A DNA stretch of 64,000 nucleotides from an uncultured Methanocorpusculum sp. (lineage in GTDB: Archaea > Halobacteriota > Methanomicrobia > Methanomicrobiales > Methanocorpusculaceae): contig NZ_OY764081.1 of assembly GCF_963667985.1 (NCBI RefSeq), positions 744,001 to 808,000 on the forward strand, in the 5' to 3' direction. Each line of letters begins with the position of its first letter. The stretch's first letter is position 1. The position numbers were made by a program, and so were the translations under genes. Below the pieces are notes generated by a model. It worked only from the letters and a program-made list of their open reading frames with translations, ran no database searches and was not told where the DNA came from. This document shows, one piece after another, positions 47,765 through 56,488 of the stretch.

Positions 47765-48979
47765 TTACGCGGATTTTACCACGTAGGCAATACTGGCCGA
47801 TTCAAGAGCTGCTTTCAGCTGAACATCCTGAATGGAACCAAGCTGAGGATCGCCAAGAACAACATTCTTGCCTTCGGCACTGCGGGCTTTGACCCAGGCA
47901 ACAAAACTGTCCCAGTCGTTTGCGGGGGAAGAGACGGAAGCGACAAGTCCGGATCCTTCGAGCATAATTGGTGAGAGGATCTTGAGACTCATGTCACCGG
48001 TACTCTTATCAACCGCGCTGATGAAAGGCGGCGTGCCGGCAAGTGCATACTGGATAGCATTCTGCTGGAGAAGGGTCATCAGTTGAGGTCCGCCGGTTCC
48101 TTCGACGAGCTTGACATCGGCGATCTTCTGACCATTGATGTAAAGTTCAGCATCGGTGATCTTTCCGGTCTTTTCCGTGACGGGTTTCAGATAGCAGTTA
48201 TAGGTGTCCTTGAAGTACTCCCAGTCTTTCAGGAGAACGAACAGGGGTGCGTGGTGATCGCTTGGAAGATACCCTATCGAAATCGTTGACGTCGCATCGG
48301 GCGTGATGAATGTTCCACTTTCGATCTGAGCAACTGCCGACTCATACGGACCGAAGTCATAGAGAAGTTCTGCTGACTCATCCGCAGATGTCGTGGCGAG
48401 TTTGGAAGTAACGAGACCAAGTTCGCGCTGCGACAGGATGAATGCCTCATTGCTGTCCATCCAGGATTCGGTAACTTCACTGGAGAACTTGATAGTCGGG
48501 ATCGAAGTCTTCATCACATCGACGGAACTGACGGTCACATTACCATAGGTCATGTTCTGGCTGGAAAAGAGCCAGTCGGCAGTTAATACGGCTGCATTAT
48601 CCGGATTGTCATTGATATACTTGTTTCCAAGGATCATCAGAGCCGAAAGACTTGAGGCAATTTCAGGATCCTCCAGAGCTTTGGAGTTAGCGCCAAACAC
48701 ACAACAGGTATGGTTTGTCCAGGTTCCTTTTGGAGGGAGATCCTGACTGTAGGAGATTACTTTTCCGATGTCACCTTCTAATGCGACGGCAACAAAAGGC
48801 TGCCAGTTGATGTATCCGTCGATCTGACCGGTCGCGAGAAGCCCGGGCATGGTTCCGGCTCCGGTATAGAGAATCTCCACGGTAGCATTATCACTTCCCG
48901 TATCAGTACATCCTGCGGTAAAAACTACCATGACACACACAAGAAGTGCCATCAAAAACATAATCAGCTTTTTCTGCAT
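47765..48979 (-). CDS. ABC substrate-binding lipoprotein with swapped lobes
   Basis: A 404-residue extracytoplasmic protein with a lipoprotein signal ending VFTAGC (Cys24). Residues about 34-210 (GLLATGQIDGYINWQPFVAVA, then TCCVFGANSKAL) resemble the second half of nitrate/sulfonate binding proteins; residues about 233-400 (ISIGYLPSDHHAPLFVLL, GGPQLMTLLQQ, EGSGLVAS, GSIQDVQLKAALESA) resemble the first half. The order is thus circularly permuted. The ATG at 48979 is chosen because the TATA-like box near 49030 would start RNA at about 49003. A U-rich stretch follows the stop codon. Confidence 0.85.
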   Translation of the reverse strand: MQKKLIMFLMALLVCVMVVFTAGCTDTGSDNATVEILYTGAGTMPGLLATGQIDGYINWQPFVAVALEGDIGKVISYSQDLPPKGTWTNHTCCVFGANSKALEDPEIASSLSALMILGNKYINDNPDNAAVLTADWLFSSQNMTYGNVTVSSVDVMKTSIPTIKFSSEVTESWMDSNEAFILSQRELGLVTSKLATTSADESAELLYDFGPYESAVAQIESGTFITPDATSTISIGYLPSDHHAPLFVLLKDWEYFKDTYNCYLKPVTEKTGKITDAELYINGQKIADVKLVEGTGGPQLMTLLQQNAIQYALAGTPPFISAVDKSTGDMSLKILSPIMLEGSGLVASVSSPANDWDSFVAWVKARSAEGKNVVLGDPQLGSIQDVQLKAALESASIAYVVKSA

Positions 48980-49185
48980 GAATATATGTTGGCGTATCTC
49001 CATAATCAATTAACCGCAATGTAAAATATAATTCAATCCAAAAAAATATCCAATACGTGTTTTGAAACAACTTAATGTATATTTGACGCCAAATATTCAC
49101 AAGTTTAGTATCGAGAATACGCGCCGCATACCCATCGGAAAAACCCTGCTTTTAATGTGGTGTAGAGACAATATAGAAAGAGCAA

Positions 49186-50100
49186 ATGAGAATATTAATA
49201 CTTGGTGCCGGAGCAGTAGGGCTGTCAGTCGCCGCAAAATTATCGAAATATGCTGACGTTTTCGCAGTGTGCCGGGAGAGATGCAGCACATCCATTGAAA
49301 AAGACGGCTTTATTCTAACAGGAATCTGGGGAACGGAAACGGTTCGGTTTCCTTGCGGAATAACGCCGCCGAAAGGACCTTGGGATTATATCATAATATC
49401 TACCAAAGCTACCGCCACCCGGGAAATATGCAATCAGTATAATCATCTGTTTGGTGATGCAGAGATCGTGAGTCTCCAGAACGGAATAGGAAATGAGGAC
49501 GTCATTGCCGAATACACCGACAAGGTAATTGGTGCAATGATCATAACCGGATTTGAATGGAAAGCAGACAATGCGGTGTTCGTATCCGTCGACGGCGGAG
49601 CTACGGCCTTTGGAAGATATCCGGGGGGAGCTGATAGAAAAGCGGAACTCCTTGCCGAACTCTTCAATAAAGCCGGCATGCGGGCGAACGCCACCGACAA
49701 TATCCGAGGAATTATCTGGTCGAAGGCATTATACAGCTGCTCGCTGAATCCTCTTGGAGCGATCATGGAATGCCCGTATGGAGATCTCTTAAAAGAGCCG
49801 GCCTGGAACATAATCACCAGGATCGTTCACGAAGCCTTTGAGGTAGCACGAGCGGAAAACGTCACTCTGGCACAAAAAACAGCTGACGAGTATCTTGTAT
49901 TCCTGAAGACGAAGAAGATTCCTCCAACAGCCGCACATTTCTCCTCAATGTATCAGGATATTGCTGCCGGCCGCAAAACCGAGATCGATTATATCAACGG
50001 GGCAATCGTCTCGCTGGGTAAAAAACACGAAATCCCAACCACCGTGAATGAAACAATCGTGAATTTGACACATTTCAAAGAGGAGCTCTCATGCGGGTAA
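49186..50100 (+). CDS. panE: Ketopantoate reductase family protein
   Basis: A 304-residue NADPH-dependent reductase of the PanE/ApbA family, which reduces 2-dehydropantoate in pantothenate and CoA synthesis. The N-terminal nucleotide loop is ILGAGAVGLSVAAKL. The catalytic Lys lies in IIWSKALYSCSLNPLGA near residue 180, and the C-terminal substrate region has SSMYQDIAAGRKTEIDYINGAIV. It overlaps the next gene by 10 bases with AGGAG before that start. Paralogues with other substrates exist, so exact function is likely but not certain. Confidence 0.88.
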   Translation: MRILILGAGAVGLSVAAKLSKYADVFAVCRERCSTSIEKDGFILTGIWGTETVRFPCGITPPKGPWDYIIISTKATATREICNQYNHLFGDAEIVSLQNGIGNEDVIAEYTDKVIGAMIITGFEWKADNAVFVSVDGGATAFGRYPGGADRKAELLAELFNKAGMRANATDNIRGIIWSKALYSCSLNPLGAIMECPYGDLLKEPAWNIITRIVHEAFEVARAENVTLAQKTADEYLVFLKTKKIPPTAAHFSSMYQDIAAGRKTEIDYINGAIVSLGKKHEIPTTVNETIVNLTHFKEELSCG

Positions 50101-50720
50101 AACGTTCTGCGATGATCCTTGCAGGAGGAGAAGCGCGACGAGTGAACGGTCGCGAAAAATATCTGTTTTCATACAGGGGATGCTCCTTCATCTCCCGACT
50201 TGTTATGACTTTCCAAGGGCTCGTTGATGAAATCGTCATCGTGGCAAAAAATGAGAAGCAAACCGAGCATTTTGCCGTGCTGCCCGATATTGTCAGATGT
50301 ACCTGGGACAAAAAACCCGGGCTTGGACCAATTGGCGGGATTTCTTCGGGACTTGACGAAATTCTCGGCGAACTAGTGTTCATCTCTGCATGCGACATGC
50401 CCACGATCCACAAACCAATCGTACAATACCTCTTTGAAAATATCGGAGAGTATGATGCCATCATTCCCGAATGGGAAAACACCGACCTTGAACCGCTCCA
50501 TGCAGTTTACCGGGTATCGGCACTGAGAAATTATGTCGCAAAACATGAATCACTTTCACTCCGCGACATGGTAAATACATTAAATACAAAACGGATACCG
50601 CCCGAAATGTTTCGAACAATCGATCCGGACCTTGAAAGTTTCAGGAATGTAAATACGCTTGAAGAACTGCTTGCCATGGGCCCTGAAGCAGCCTATCAGG
50701 AAAAGCATCCTGAAAAGTAA
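50091..50720 (+). CDS. mobA: Molybdenum cofactor guanylyltransferase-like protein
   Basis: A 209-residue nucleotidyltransferase resembling MobA, which attaches GMP to molybdopterin. The nucleotide loop is MILAGGEARRVNGREKYL, in place of the usual GGxSxRMGxDK, and the metal-binding segment is SACDMPTIHKP. Formate dehydrogenase and formylmethanofuran dehydrogenase of methanogens need this cofactor. The changed loop leaves room for a related activity. It is coupled to panE. Confidence 0.8.
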   Translation: MRVKRSAMILAGGEARRVNGREKYLFSYRGCSFISRLVMTFQGLVDEIVIVAKNEKQTEHFAVLPDIVRCTWDKKPGLGPIGGISSGLDEILGELVFISACDMPTIHKPIVQYLFENIGEYDAIIPEWENTDLEPLHAVYRVSALRNYVAKHESLSLRDMVNTLNTKRIPPEMFRTIDPDLESFRNVNTLEELLAMGPEAAYQEKHPEK

Positions 50721-50781
50721 AACAGTTTCAATTTTCGGCGAAGCAACTCGCCCAAGAAAATATCTCTAAAAATGAGATGAG

Positions 50782-51255
50782 TTATAACTCATCCTCTTCG
50801 GACTCTTCTTCCTCTTCCTGTTTGAGCTCGACGTTGGCGATATCAAACTGGCGGAAGGCAAGTTTCTTCGCTTTGATGATGTTTCTGCCTTCTTTTCCGA
50901 TTGCAAGACCGCGATCGGTATCTGCAACCTCGATGTAGGCAACTTCGGTGTTTTCCTCTTCATCCTCTTCGAAGGTAACGGTCTGGACGTGGACTGGGAG
51001 GAAACAGTTTCTGATGAACTGAACCTTGTCCGGGTTGTATTCAACGACCTCGACCTTCTTACCGAAAGCGTCAGATGCCTTCTTGATGCTGGCACCCTTC
51101 TTTCCGATTGCAAGTCCCATCTCTCCTGGGTTGATGACGAAGAGGATACGGCCGAATTTATCATCGACAACGCAGTCTCTCGCGCCTGCACCGGTGAGAT
51201 TCTCAAACTGGGCAATCATGCGCATGGCGTCTTCGGAAATAGTTATCTCACTCAT
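50782..51255 (-). CDS. nusA: Archaeal NusA-like transcription factor
   Basis: A 157-residue protein of two KH domains without the N-terminal and S1 parts of bacterial NusA. The GxxG loops are visible in LAIGKKGASIKKA and LAIGKEGRNIIKA. An acidic tail ends the protein. It binds RNA and probably affects elongation or termination. It lies three bases after rpl30e, the usual archaeal order, although the S12 and S7 genes that often follow are not here. Confidence 0.95.
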   Translation of the reverse strand: MSEITISEDAMRMIAQFENLTGAGARDCVVDDKFGRILFVINPGEMGLAIGKKGASIKKASDAFGKKVEVVEYNPDKVQFIRNCFLPVHVQTVTFEEDEEENTEVAYIEVADTDRGLAIGKEGRNIIKAKKLAFRQFDIANVELKQEEEEESEEDEL

Positions 51256-51257
51256 AT

Positions 51258-51548
51258 TTATTCACTCTTAAGGGAGAGGATATCGGACTCGCCAGCGTTG
51301 ACGATTGCAAGGACGCTGATCATGTGATCTCTACCGCATTCTTTTCCAAGCTGACGGGAGCTGCCGTCAAACTCATAAAGAGGGACGTTTTCGTTTGCAG
51401 CAAGGAAGTTACGGATCTGTGCCGGAGCATTCTTTGCGATGATGACGAGTTCTGCTTTGTTCTCAGCAACGATTTTCTCAACAGAGTTCTGACCGAGAGT
51501 TACCTCGCCGGTTTTCATTGCTCTTCTTAAAGATAAGTTGAAATCCAT
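51258..51548 (-). CDS. rpl30e: Ribosomal protein L30e
   Basis: A 96-residue L7Ae-superfamily protein that binds kink-turn RNA. It begins MDFNLSLRRAMKTGEVTLGQN and has the family segments AELVIIAKNAPAQIRNFL and LGKECGRDHMISVLAI. The ATG follows AAAGGTGA. Its leader is long (about 125 bases from the predicted start) and can fold, which is of interest because eukaryotic L30 controls its own RNA. Confidence 0.95.
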   Translation of the reverse strand: MDFNLSLRRAMKTGEVTLGQNSVEKIVAENKAELVIIAKNAPAQIRNFLAANENVPLYEFDGSSRQLGKECGRDHMISVLAIVNAGESDILSLKSE

Positions 51549-51564
51549 GTTTTTTCACCTTTTT

Positions 51565-51640
51565 GAGGTTCACTGCACTCTGGACAAGACTCAGGGGAGG
51601 TGAGTCCCGGCAGGTATTCTTGTCCTTCCCGCAGACCTCC
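51565..51640 (-). promoter_or_regulatory. Structured leader of rpl30e-nusA
   Basis: In the leader, GACTCA (51593-51588 side) pairs with TGAGTC (51606-51601), GGACAA with TTGTCC (51582-51587 and 51620-51625) stacks on it with a 13-base one-sided bulge, and GAGGT/ACCTC (about 51565-51569 and 51635-51639) can close it. The position upstream of an RNA-binding ribosomal protein suggests autoregulation. Confidence 0.45.
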
Positions 51641-51693
51641 GGTTTCATACTGAAGACCGGGTAGTTTCTTCAGGAATATCCTGGAAAACTCTG

Positions 51694-51702
51694 TATATAT
51701 AC
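51694..51702 (-). promoter_or_regulatory. TATA box of rpl30e-nusA
   Basis: TATATATAC on the plus strand gives GTATATATA on the gene strand, a strong archaeal TATA box. The expected start about 25 bases further on (near 51674) leaves a leader of about 125 bases. Confidence 0.6.
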
Positions 51703-51768
51703 GCGTCGAGGAATAATGAAGGTATCCTCAATTCTACCATTGAAAAGAGATCGCAAAAAAAGAGAAAA

Positions 51769-53712
51769 TTAGTCTCTTCCGTAGAAACCGTGACCTGAAT
51801 CCCTTCTGGAGGAACTCCGATCACCGCTTCCACGGCTGAAACTTCTTCGGTCGCCGCTTCCGGAATTTCCATAGCTGCGGCGTTCACCGCTTCCACGGCT
51901 GAAACTTCTTCGGTCGCCGCTTCCGGAATTTCCATAGCTGCGGCGTTCACCGCTGCCGGAGTTACGATCACCACTGCGGTATCCTGAGGATCCGCCGCGC
52001 CTATCTCCGCTTCTGTCCCGATCCCGCTCACGTTCCTCTTCTTCCGGAGTACGCGGTGCTGCGATGGAAATCTCAAGTTCCTGACCGCGAATGGTCTTGG
52101 AACCCATGACTTCGGCAACAAGGTTGGCATGCTCTAAGGGGACATCTACGTAAGAGTAGTTGTTGTAGAGATCGATTCTTCCAATCGAAGAGCCGGGTAT
52201 GTCGCACTCTCCTGCAAAGGCCCCGACAATATCCTTTGGACGGATCTGCTGATTCTTACCAAGGGATATACGGAATCTTACCATGCCGGGCTCGGCACCG
52301 CTGTTCTCAACAGTCCCGGGCGTGAACGTCTCAGAACTTGAGGGGGAGGGCTGGAGAGGTTTGATCTCTTCACTCTGAGCGGCGTTTTTACCGCTGTCAA
52401 GATGCATCTTGAGAAGAGCTGCCGCAACCTGGATACTGGTTATTTCCGAGGCGGACTCGGAATCGGCTTCGGTTTCCGTCTCGAGAAGCTGCTCGACAAG
52501 AGGCAGATAGAGCTCAAGATTTCCTGCAGCCATGATGTCCCTAACTTTGTCGAGGAAGATCTGCTGCTTCATCTCGGCAACATCGTCAAGTGTCGGCAGA
52601 GGAGTCTTGGCAATCTGGATCTTTGCATACCGCTGGATATCCCGGAGTTTGTAGATCTCACGAGGAGCGACAAACGTCACGGATTTTCCGGTCCTGCCGG
52701 CACGGGCAGTTCTGCCGATCCGGTGAACATAATACTCGACATCCTGAGGAACATCGTAATTGAAAACGATATCCACATCGTCGACGTCGATACCGCGGGC
52801 CGCAACATCCGTTGCGATCAGAACATCGATGGACCCTGACCGGAAGCGTGCCATGACGCGGTCACGCTGCTGCTGCTTCATATCTCCGTGGAGAGCTTCC
52901 ACAAAGTATCCGCGCGCCTGCATGCGGCTCATTAAATCATCCACCGTTCTCTTTGTGTTACAGAACACAAGAGCAAGTTCTGGGTTGTTCATATCAAGAG
53001 TACGGCAGAGCGCTTCAAGCTTGTCGCGTTCTCTGACCTCAATATATGTCTGTTCGATCTGGGGGACCGTAAGTTCCTTGCGGGTGATCTTCAGAAACTG
53101 CGGATCATGCTGGAACCTTCTGGTAATGTCCAGGATCGGCTGCGGCATTGTTGCCGAAAACAGAATTGTCTGCCGGTCTTTGGGAGTATCGCGGAAAATA
53201 TCCTCGATATCCTCACGGAAACCCATATCGAGCATCTGATCAGCTTCATCCAAGATGAACATGGTGATTGAATCGAGATGCAGTGTACCGCGTTTAATAT
53301 GATCAATGACACGACCCGGGGTTCCGATGACGACCTGCACCGTACCTTTGAGGGCACGAAGCTGACGTTCGATCGGCTGTCCGCCGTAGATAGGAACAAC
53401 GTTCAGTCCTTTTTTATATTTCATCAGCCGGGAAAATTCCTCGGCGGTCTGTATTGCAAGTTCCCTTGTTGGGGACAGGACAAGTGCCTGTACATTTTTG
53501 TTATCTGGATCAAGCCGTTCAATAATTGGAATCCCAAACGCTGCCGTTTTTCCCGTTCCCGTCTGAGCCTGCCCCGTTACATCTTTCCCATCAAGAATCT
53601 GTGGTATTGCCATTGCCTGGATAGGTGTAGGCTCCTCAAATCCCATATCGCCTATCGCCTGAAGTAGTTCTTCAGAGATAGCGAACTCCGCGAATGTTTT
53701 AGTTTCCTCCAT
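51769..53712 (-). CDS. DEAD-box RNA helicase
   Basis: A 647-residue helicase. Q motif FEEPTPIQAMAIPQ, Walker A AQTGTGKT, PTRELAIQ, DEAD in FILDEADQML, SAT, ARGIDVDDVD and HRIGRTARAGRTG are all present in residues 1-360. A linker leads to a DbpA-like RNA-binding domain (about 495-565), and the tail (about 575-647) is Arg/Gly/Ser-rich with tandem repeats. It probably remodels structured RNA or ribosomal precursors. Paralogues of this layout are called DeaD or CsdA in bacteria. Confidence 0.93.
   Translation of the reverse strand: MEETKTFAEFAISEELLQAIGDMGFEEPTPIQAMAIPQILDGKDVTGQAQTGTGKTAAFGIPIIERLDPDNKNVQALVLSPTRELAIQTAEEFSRLMKYKKGLNVVPIYGGQPIERQLRALKGTVQVVIGTPGRVIDHIKRGTLHLDSITMFILDEADQMLDMGFREDIEDIFRDTPKDRQTILFSATMPQPILDITRRFQHDPQFLKITRKELTVPQIEQTYIEVRERDKLEALCRTLDMNNPELALVFCNTKRTVDDLMSRMQARGYFVEALHGDMKQQQRDRVMARFRSGSIDVLIATDVAARGIDVDDVDIVFNYDVPQDVEYYVHRIGRTARAGRTGKSVTFVAPREIYKLRDIQRYAKIQIAKTPLPTLDDVAEMKQQIFLDKVRDIMAAGNLELYLPLVEQLLETETEADSESASEITSIQVAAALLKMHLDSGKNAAQSEEIKPLQPSPSSSETFTPGTVENSGAEPGMVRFRISLGKNQQIRPKDIVGAFAGECDIPGSSIGRIDLYNNYSYVDVPLEHANLVAEVMGSKTIRGQELEISIAAPRTPEEEERERDRDRSGDRRGGSSGYRSGDRNSGSGERRSYGNSGSGDRRSFSRGSGERRSYGNSGSGDRRSFSRGSGDRSSSRRDSGHGFYGRD
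51822..51960 (-). repeat. 63-bp tandem repeat in the helicase tail
   Basis: Two identical 63-bp units (51822-51884 and 51885-51947) and a partial third encode the 21-residue unit that starts GERRSYGNSGSGD and ends FSRGS. The unit is a multiple of three, so copy number can change without breaking the frame. The encoded tail is RG/S-rich and likely disordered and RNA-binding. Confidence 0.85.
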
Positions 53713-53814
53713 TCTTCTTACATATGCGTGTTATAAGGTTATAGAATGGTGGGTGCCGGATGGACGGAACCGATGTAACTATCATAATGCATGAGAAGCA
53801 AATATTCTCTAAGA

Positions 53815-54345
53815 ATGGTACGGGTATTTATAGCAGTTGAACCTGCAAAGGAGATAAGAGATAAGCTGGAAGAGGCGGGAATGTCGCTTCGCGGGTCAGC
53901 GGCACGACTGGCGCTGCCGACATCCGATCAAATGCATATAACCCTGAAGTTCCTTGGAGAGGTCCCGGAAAAGAAAATCCCGAAAATATCTGAAGCTCTG
54001 GAAAAAGTGAAAAGTGTCCCGTTCCAACTGCAGGCGGCCAAAGTCAGCACGTTTGGTAAGCGGGTTATCAAAGCCGAAGTGACCGATCAGGGGTGTTGTG
54101 CGGATATTGCAAAACAGATCGACGTATTTCTTCTCCCTCTTGGATTTCCAAAAGAGGCACGACCGTTTTCCCCCCATATTACCCTTGCACGAATCAAAGA
54201 ATATGCACCGGATCTCCAGGAAAAAACGGATGCACTTTGCGATGCTGAATTTGGTACCTGTATGATTGAAGAGATTCTCCTAAAACAGAGCACATTAACC
54301 CCCAGAGGGTCCATATATACAACACTCGCCCGGGTGAAGTTATGA
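53815..54345 (+). CDS. thpR: RNA 2',3'-cyclic phosphodiesterase
   Basis: A 176-residue 2H phosphoesterase (LigT/ThpR). The two catalytic HxTx motifs are HITLKFLG and HITLARIK. ATG 53815 (MVRVFIAVEPAKEI) is chosen over 53791, which would add 8 residues not typical of the family. It overlaps cca by ATGA, and the role in RNA-end processing fits the neighbour. Confidence 0.93.
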   Translation: MVRVFIAVEPAKEIRDKLEEAGMSLRGSAARLALPTSDQMHITLKFLGEVPEKKIPKISEALEKVKSVPFQLQAAKVSTFGKRVIKAEVTDQGCCADIAKQIDVFLLPLGFPKEARPFSPHITLARIKEYAPDLQEKTDALCDAEFGTCMIEEILLKQSTLTPRGSIYTTLARVKL

Positions 54346-55736
54346 GGAATGCAATAGAAGAAAAAATATTACAAAATATCCGTCCAACGGAAAAGGAACG
54401 GCGCGAAGTATTTGAGATGGGGCAAAAACTCATCGAAGCAGTGAGAGAAATCGCCGGCGTTCCAGCCATGATGACTGGATCCGTGGCCAGAGGAACGTGG
54501 GTGCAGGGCGACAAGGACATAGATATTTTCATGCTGTTTCCCCCCACCCTGTCAAGGGACGAACTGCAGGATAAAGGACTTGCCGCTGCATACAGCGTTG
54601 TGGAAAAATTCAACGGGTCGTCCGAGGAAAAATACGCAGAACATCCCTACCTGAATGCCGTCATCGAAGGTTTCGACGTGGATCTTGTTCCCTGTTATCA
54701 TGTTGAATCCACCGCCGAGATGAAATGCGCCGTTGACCGGACCCCCTTCCATACACGATATCTGCTCGACCGGATAGACGGACTTCAGGATGAAGTCCTC
54801 CTTATGAAACAGTTTTCAAAAGGAGGTGGCGTATACGGATCGGATCATATGACCGGAGGATTCTCCGGATATCTCTGCGAACTGCTCGTCCTTGCATATG
54901 GAGGATTCAACGAATTGCTCCAGGCAGCTGCAAAATTCCGCTTTGGAGAGGTCATCGATATCGAGGGATTTTACCCAGACAAAAAAACGATTCGAAAACT
55001 CTTCTCCGAACCATTAATCGTCATAGACCCGACCGATAAAAACAGAAACGTAGCGGCGGCATTGACACCCACGCGTTTCTCCGAGTTCATGGAGCTCGCC
55101 AGAGACTACTGTACAAAACCTGACACCTGCTACTTCACTCCGGACTCGCCGACCTCAATTTCAAAAGAGAAATTCGCAGAAACGCTTGAAATGAGGGGGA
55201 CAACAATGCTGGCTTTGTCATTTGAAACACCCGCATATGTCCCCGACACCGTCGTTCCGCAGTTGAGAAAAACGATGGAGTCCATCAGAAATCAGCTGAC
55301 CGCCGAAGACTTCCACGTTCATCGGGCGGAAGTGGCGATGGGGGCAGACCACTGTCTTATCCTCTTCGAACTGCTGGTCGCCGACCTGCCAACGATCACG
55401 CTGAGAAACGGACCGCCGGTTTGGGTTCACGACAACGCAGATAAATTCGTGGACAAGTACCTGCGGGAAAATCCTTTTGCCGGGCCTTGGATCGAGGAGG
55501 ACCGTTATTATACCGAAGTGGAACGCAAATACACCCATGCATCGGATCTTCTGGCCGATAAGCAGATGATCATCTCCGGATCGATTGGAAAACATGTCAG
55601 GATCTCGATGGAGGAAGAATACACGATTCTTAAAGACGAAGATATATGGTCGCCTGAATTCACCTTCTTCCTGTCGGCATACTTTGCAAAAAGCTCCCAT
55701 GCGGTCAGAAAACTCCGGGTACTTGAACACCAATGA
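54342..55736 (+). CDS. cca: CCA-adding enzyme, archaeal class I
   Basis: A 464-residue tRNA nucleotidyltransferase that builds or repairs the 3' CCA. The catalytic core is MTGSVARGTWVQGDKDIDIFMLF with the metal-binding Asp pair, and the third carboxylate is in FDVDLVPCY. Length and layout match archaeal enzymes. The only tRNA gene in the window encodes its CCA, so the enzyme may mainly repair ends or serve other tRNAs. Confidence 0.95.
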   Translation: MRNAIEEKILQNIRPTEKERREVFEMGQKLIEAVREIAGVPAMMTGSVARGTWVQGDKDIDIFMLFPPTLSRDELQDKGLAAAYSVVEKFNGSSEEKYAEHPYLNAVIEGFDVDLVPCYHVESTAEMKCAVDRTPFHTRYLLDRIDGLQDEVLLMKQFSKGGGVYGSDHMTGGFSGYLCELLVLAYGGFNELLQAAAKFRFGEVIDIEGFYPDKKTIRKLFSEPLIVIDPTDKNRNVAAALTPTRFSEFMELARDYCTKPDTCYFTPDSPTSISKEKFAETLEMRGTTMLALSFETPAYVPDTVVPQLRKTMESIRNQLTAEDFHVHRAEVAMGADHCLILFELLVADLPTITLRNGPPVWVHDNADKFVDKYLRENPFAGPWIEEDRYYTEVERKYTHASDLLADKQMIISGSIGKHVRISMEEEYTILKDEDIWSPEFTFFLSAYFAKSSHAVRKLRVLEHQ

Positions 55737-56488
55737 CATTATCCAAGATCCTAAGAGAAAATTCACCGGCTCTAGTAGCTCTTTCCGGTGGGACCGACAG
55801 TATGACTCTGCTTGCCGCATTCGCCAAAGAAGGGTTGCCGGTTTTTGCAGCCACTATCAAATCAGAGTTCACTCCTCCTGAAGAAGTCACTAGAGCGGAG
55901 CATTTCGCCCGACACCTTGGGGTAAACTGGACCGTAATCGATGTATCAGTTTTAACCGAAGAGAAACTGCGGCTCAATCCCCAGGACCGGTGTTATATCT
56001 GCAAAAAACTCATCATGAAAAAAATGCTCGAAACGGCTGACGGAAAAACTGTCTGTGACGGGACACATGCAGATGACTCAAACGAAGATCGTCCCGGAAG
56101 AAAAGCCCTCACGGAACTTGGAATCTTCAGCCCGTTTGCCTTGGCGGGAATCGGAAAAAAAGAGATATACGCACTCGCAAAGGAACTTGGCGTACCGGTG
56201 ATTCCCTCGTCGTCGTGTCTTGCCACACGAATCCCGTTCGGCGAAAAAATCACAGAAGGCGATCTGAAAAAGATAGCAGACTCCGAATCATTCCTGCGGA
56301 AAAAAGGAATCACAGGGATGATTCGGGTACGTCTTTCATCTGGGCATGCCGTCATCGAAACCGAAAAAAATGAGATGGCCAACGCAGAATTATACGCAGA
56401 TGATCTGAAGGCCTTCGGGTTTTCCACAATATCGTTTTCTGAATACAAAACAGGAGGTTCACAGACATGGAACAAAATAGAGCAGTAA
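55733..56488 (+). CDS. larE: LarE-like ATP-dependent sulfur transferase
   Basis: A 251-residue PP-loop protein. ATP loop ALSGGTDSMTLL, then RCYICKK, CDGTHADDSNEDRPGRKAL and SSCLATRIPFGEKIT, the pattern of LarE. Bacterial LarE gives up a cysteine sulfur to make the nickel-pincer cofactor of lactate racemase. The CxxC in RCYIC and the Cys in SSCLA suggest a sacrificial or cluster-based variant. No larB or larC is nearby. It is flanked by cca and thiI with overlaps. Confidence 0.85.
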   Translation: MTLSKILRENSPALVALSGGTDSMTLLAAFAKEGLPVFAATIKSEFTPPEEVTRAEHFARHLGVNWTVIDVSVLTEEKLRLNPQDRCYICKKLIMKKMLETADGKTVCDGTHADDSNEDRPGRKALTELGIFSPFALAGIGKKEIYALAKELGVPVIPSSSCLATRIPFGEKITEGDLKKIADSESFLRKKGITGMIRVRLSSGHAVIETEKNEMANAELYADDLKAFGFSTISFSEYKTGGSQTWNKIEQ

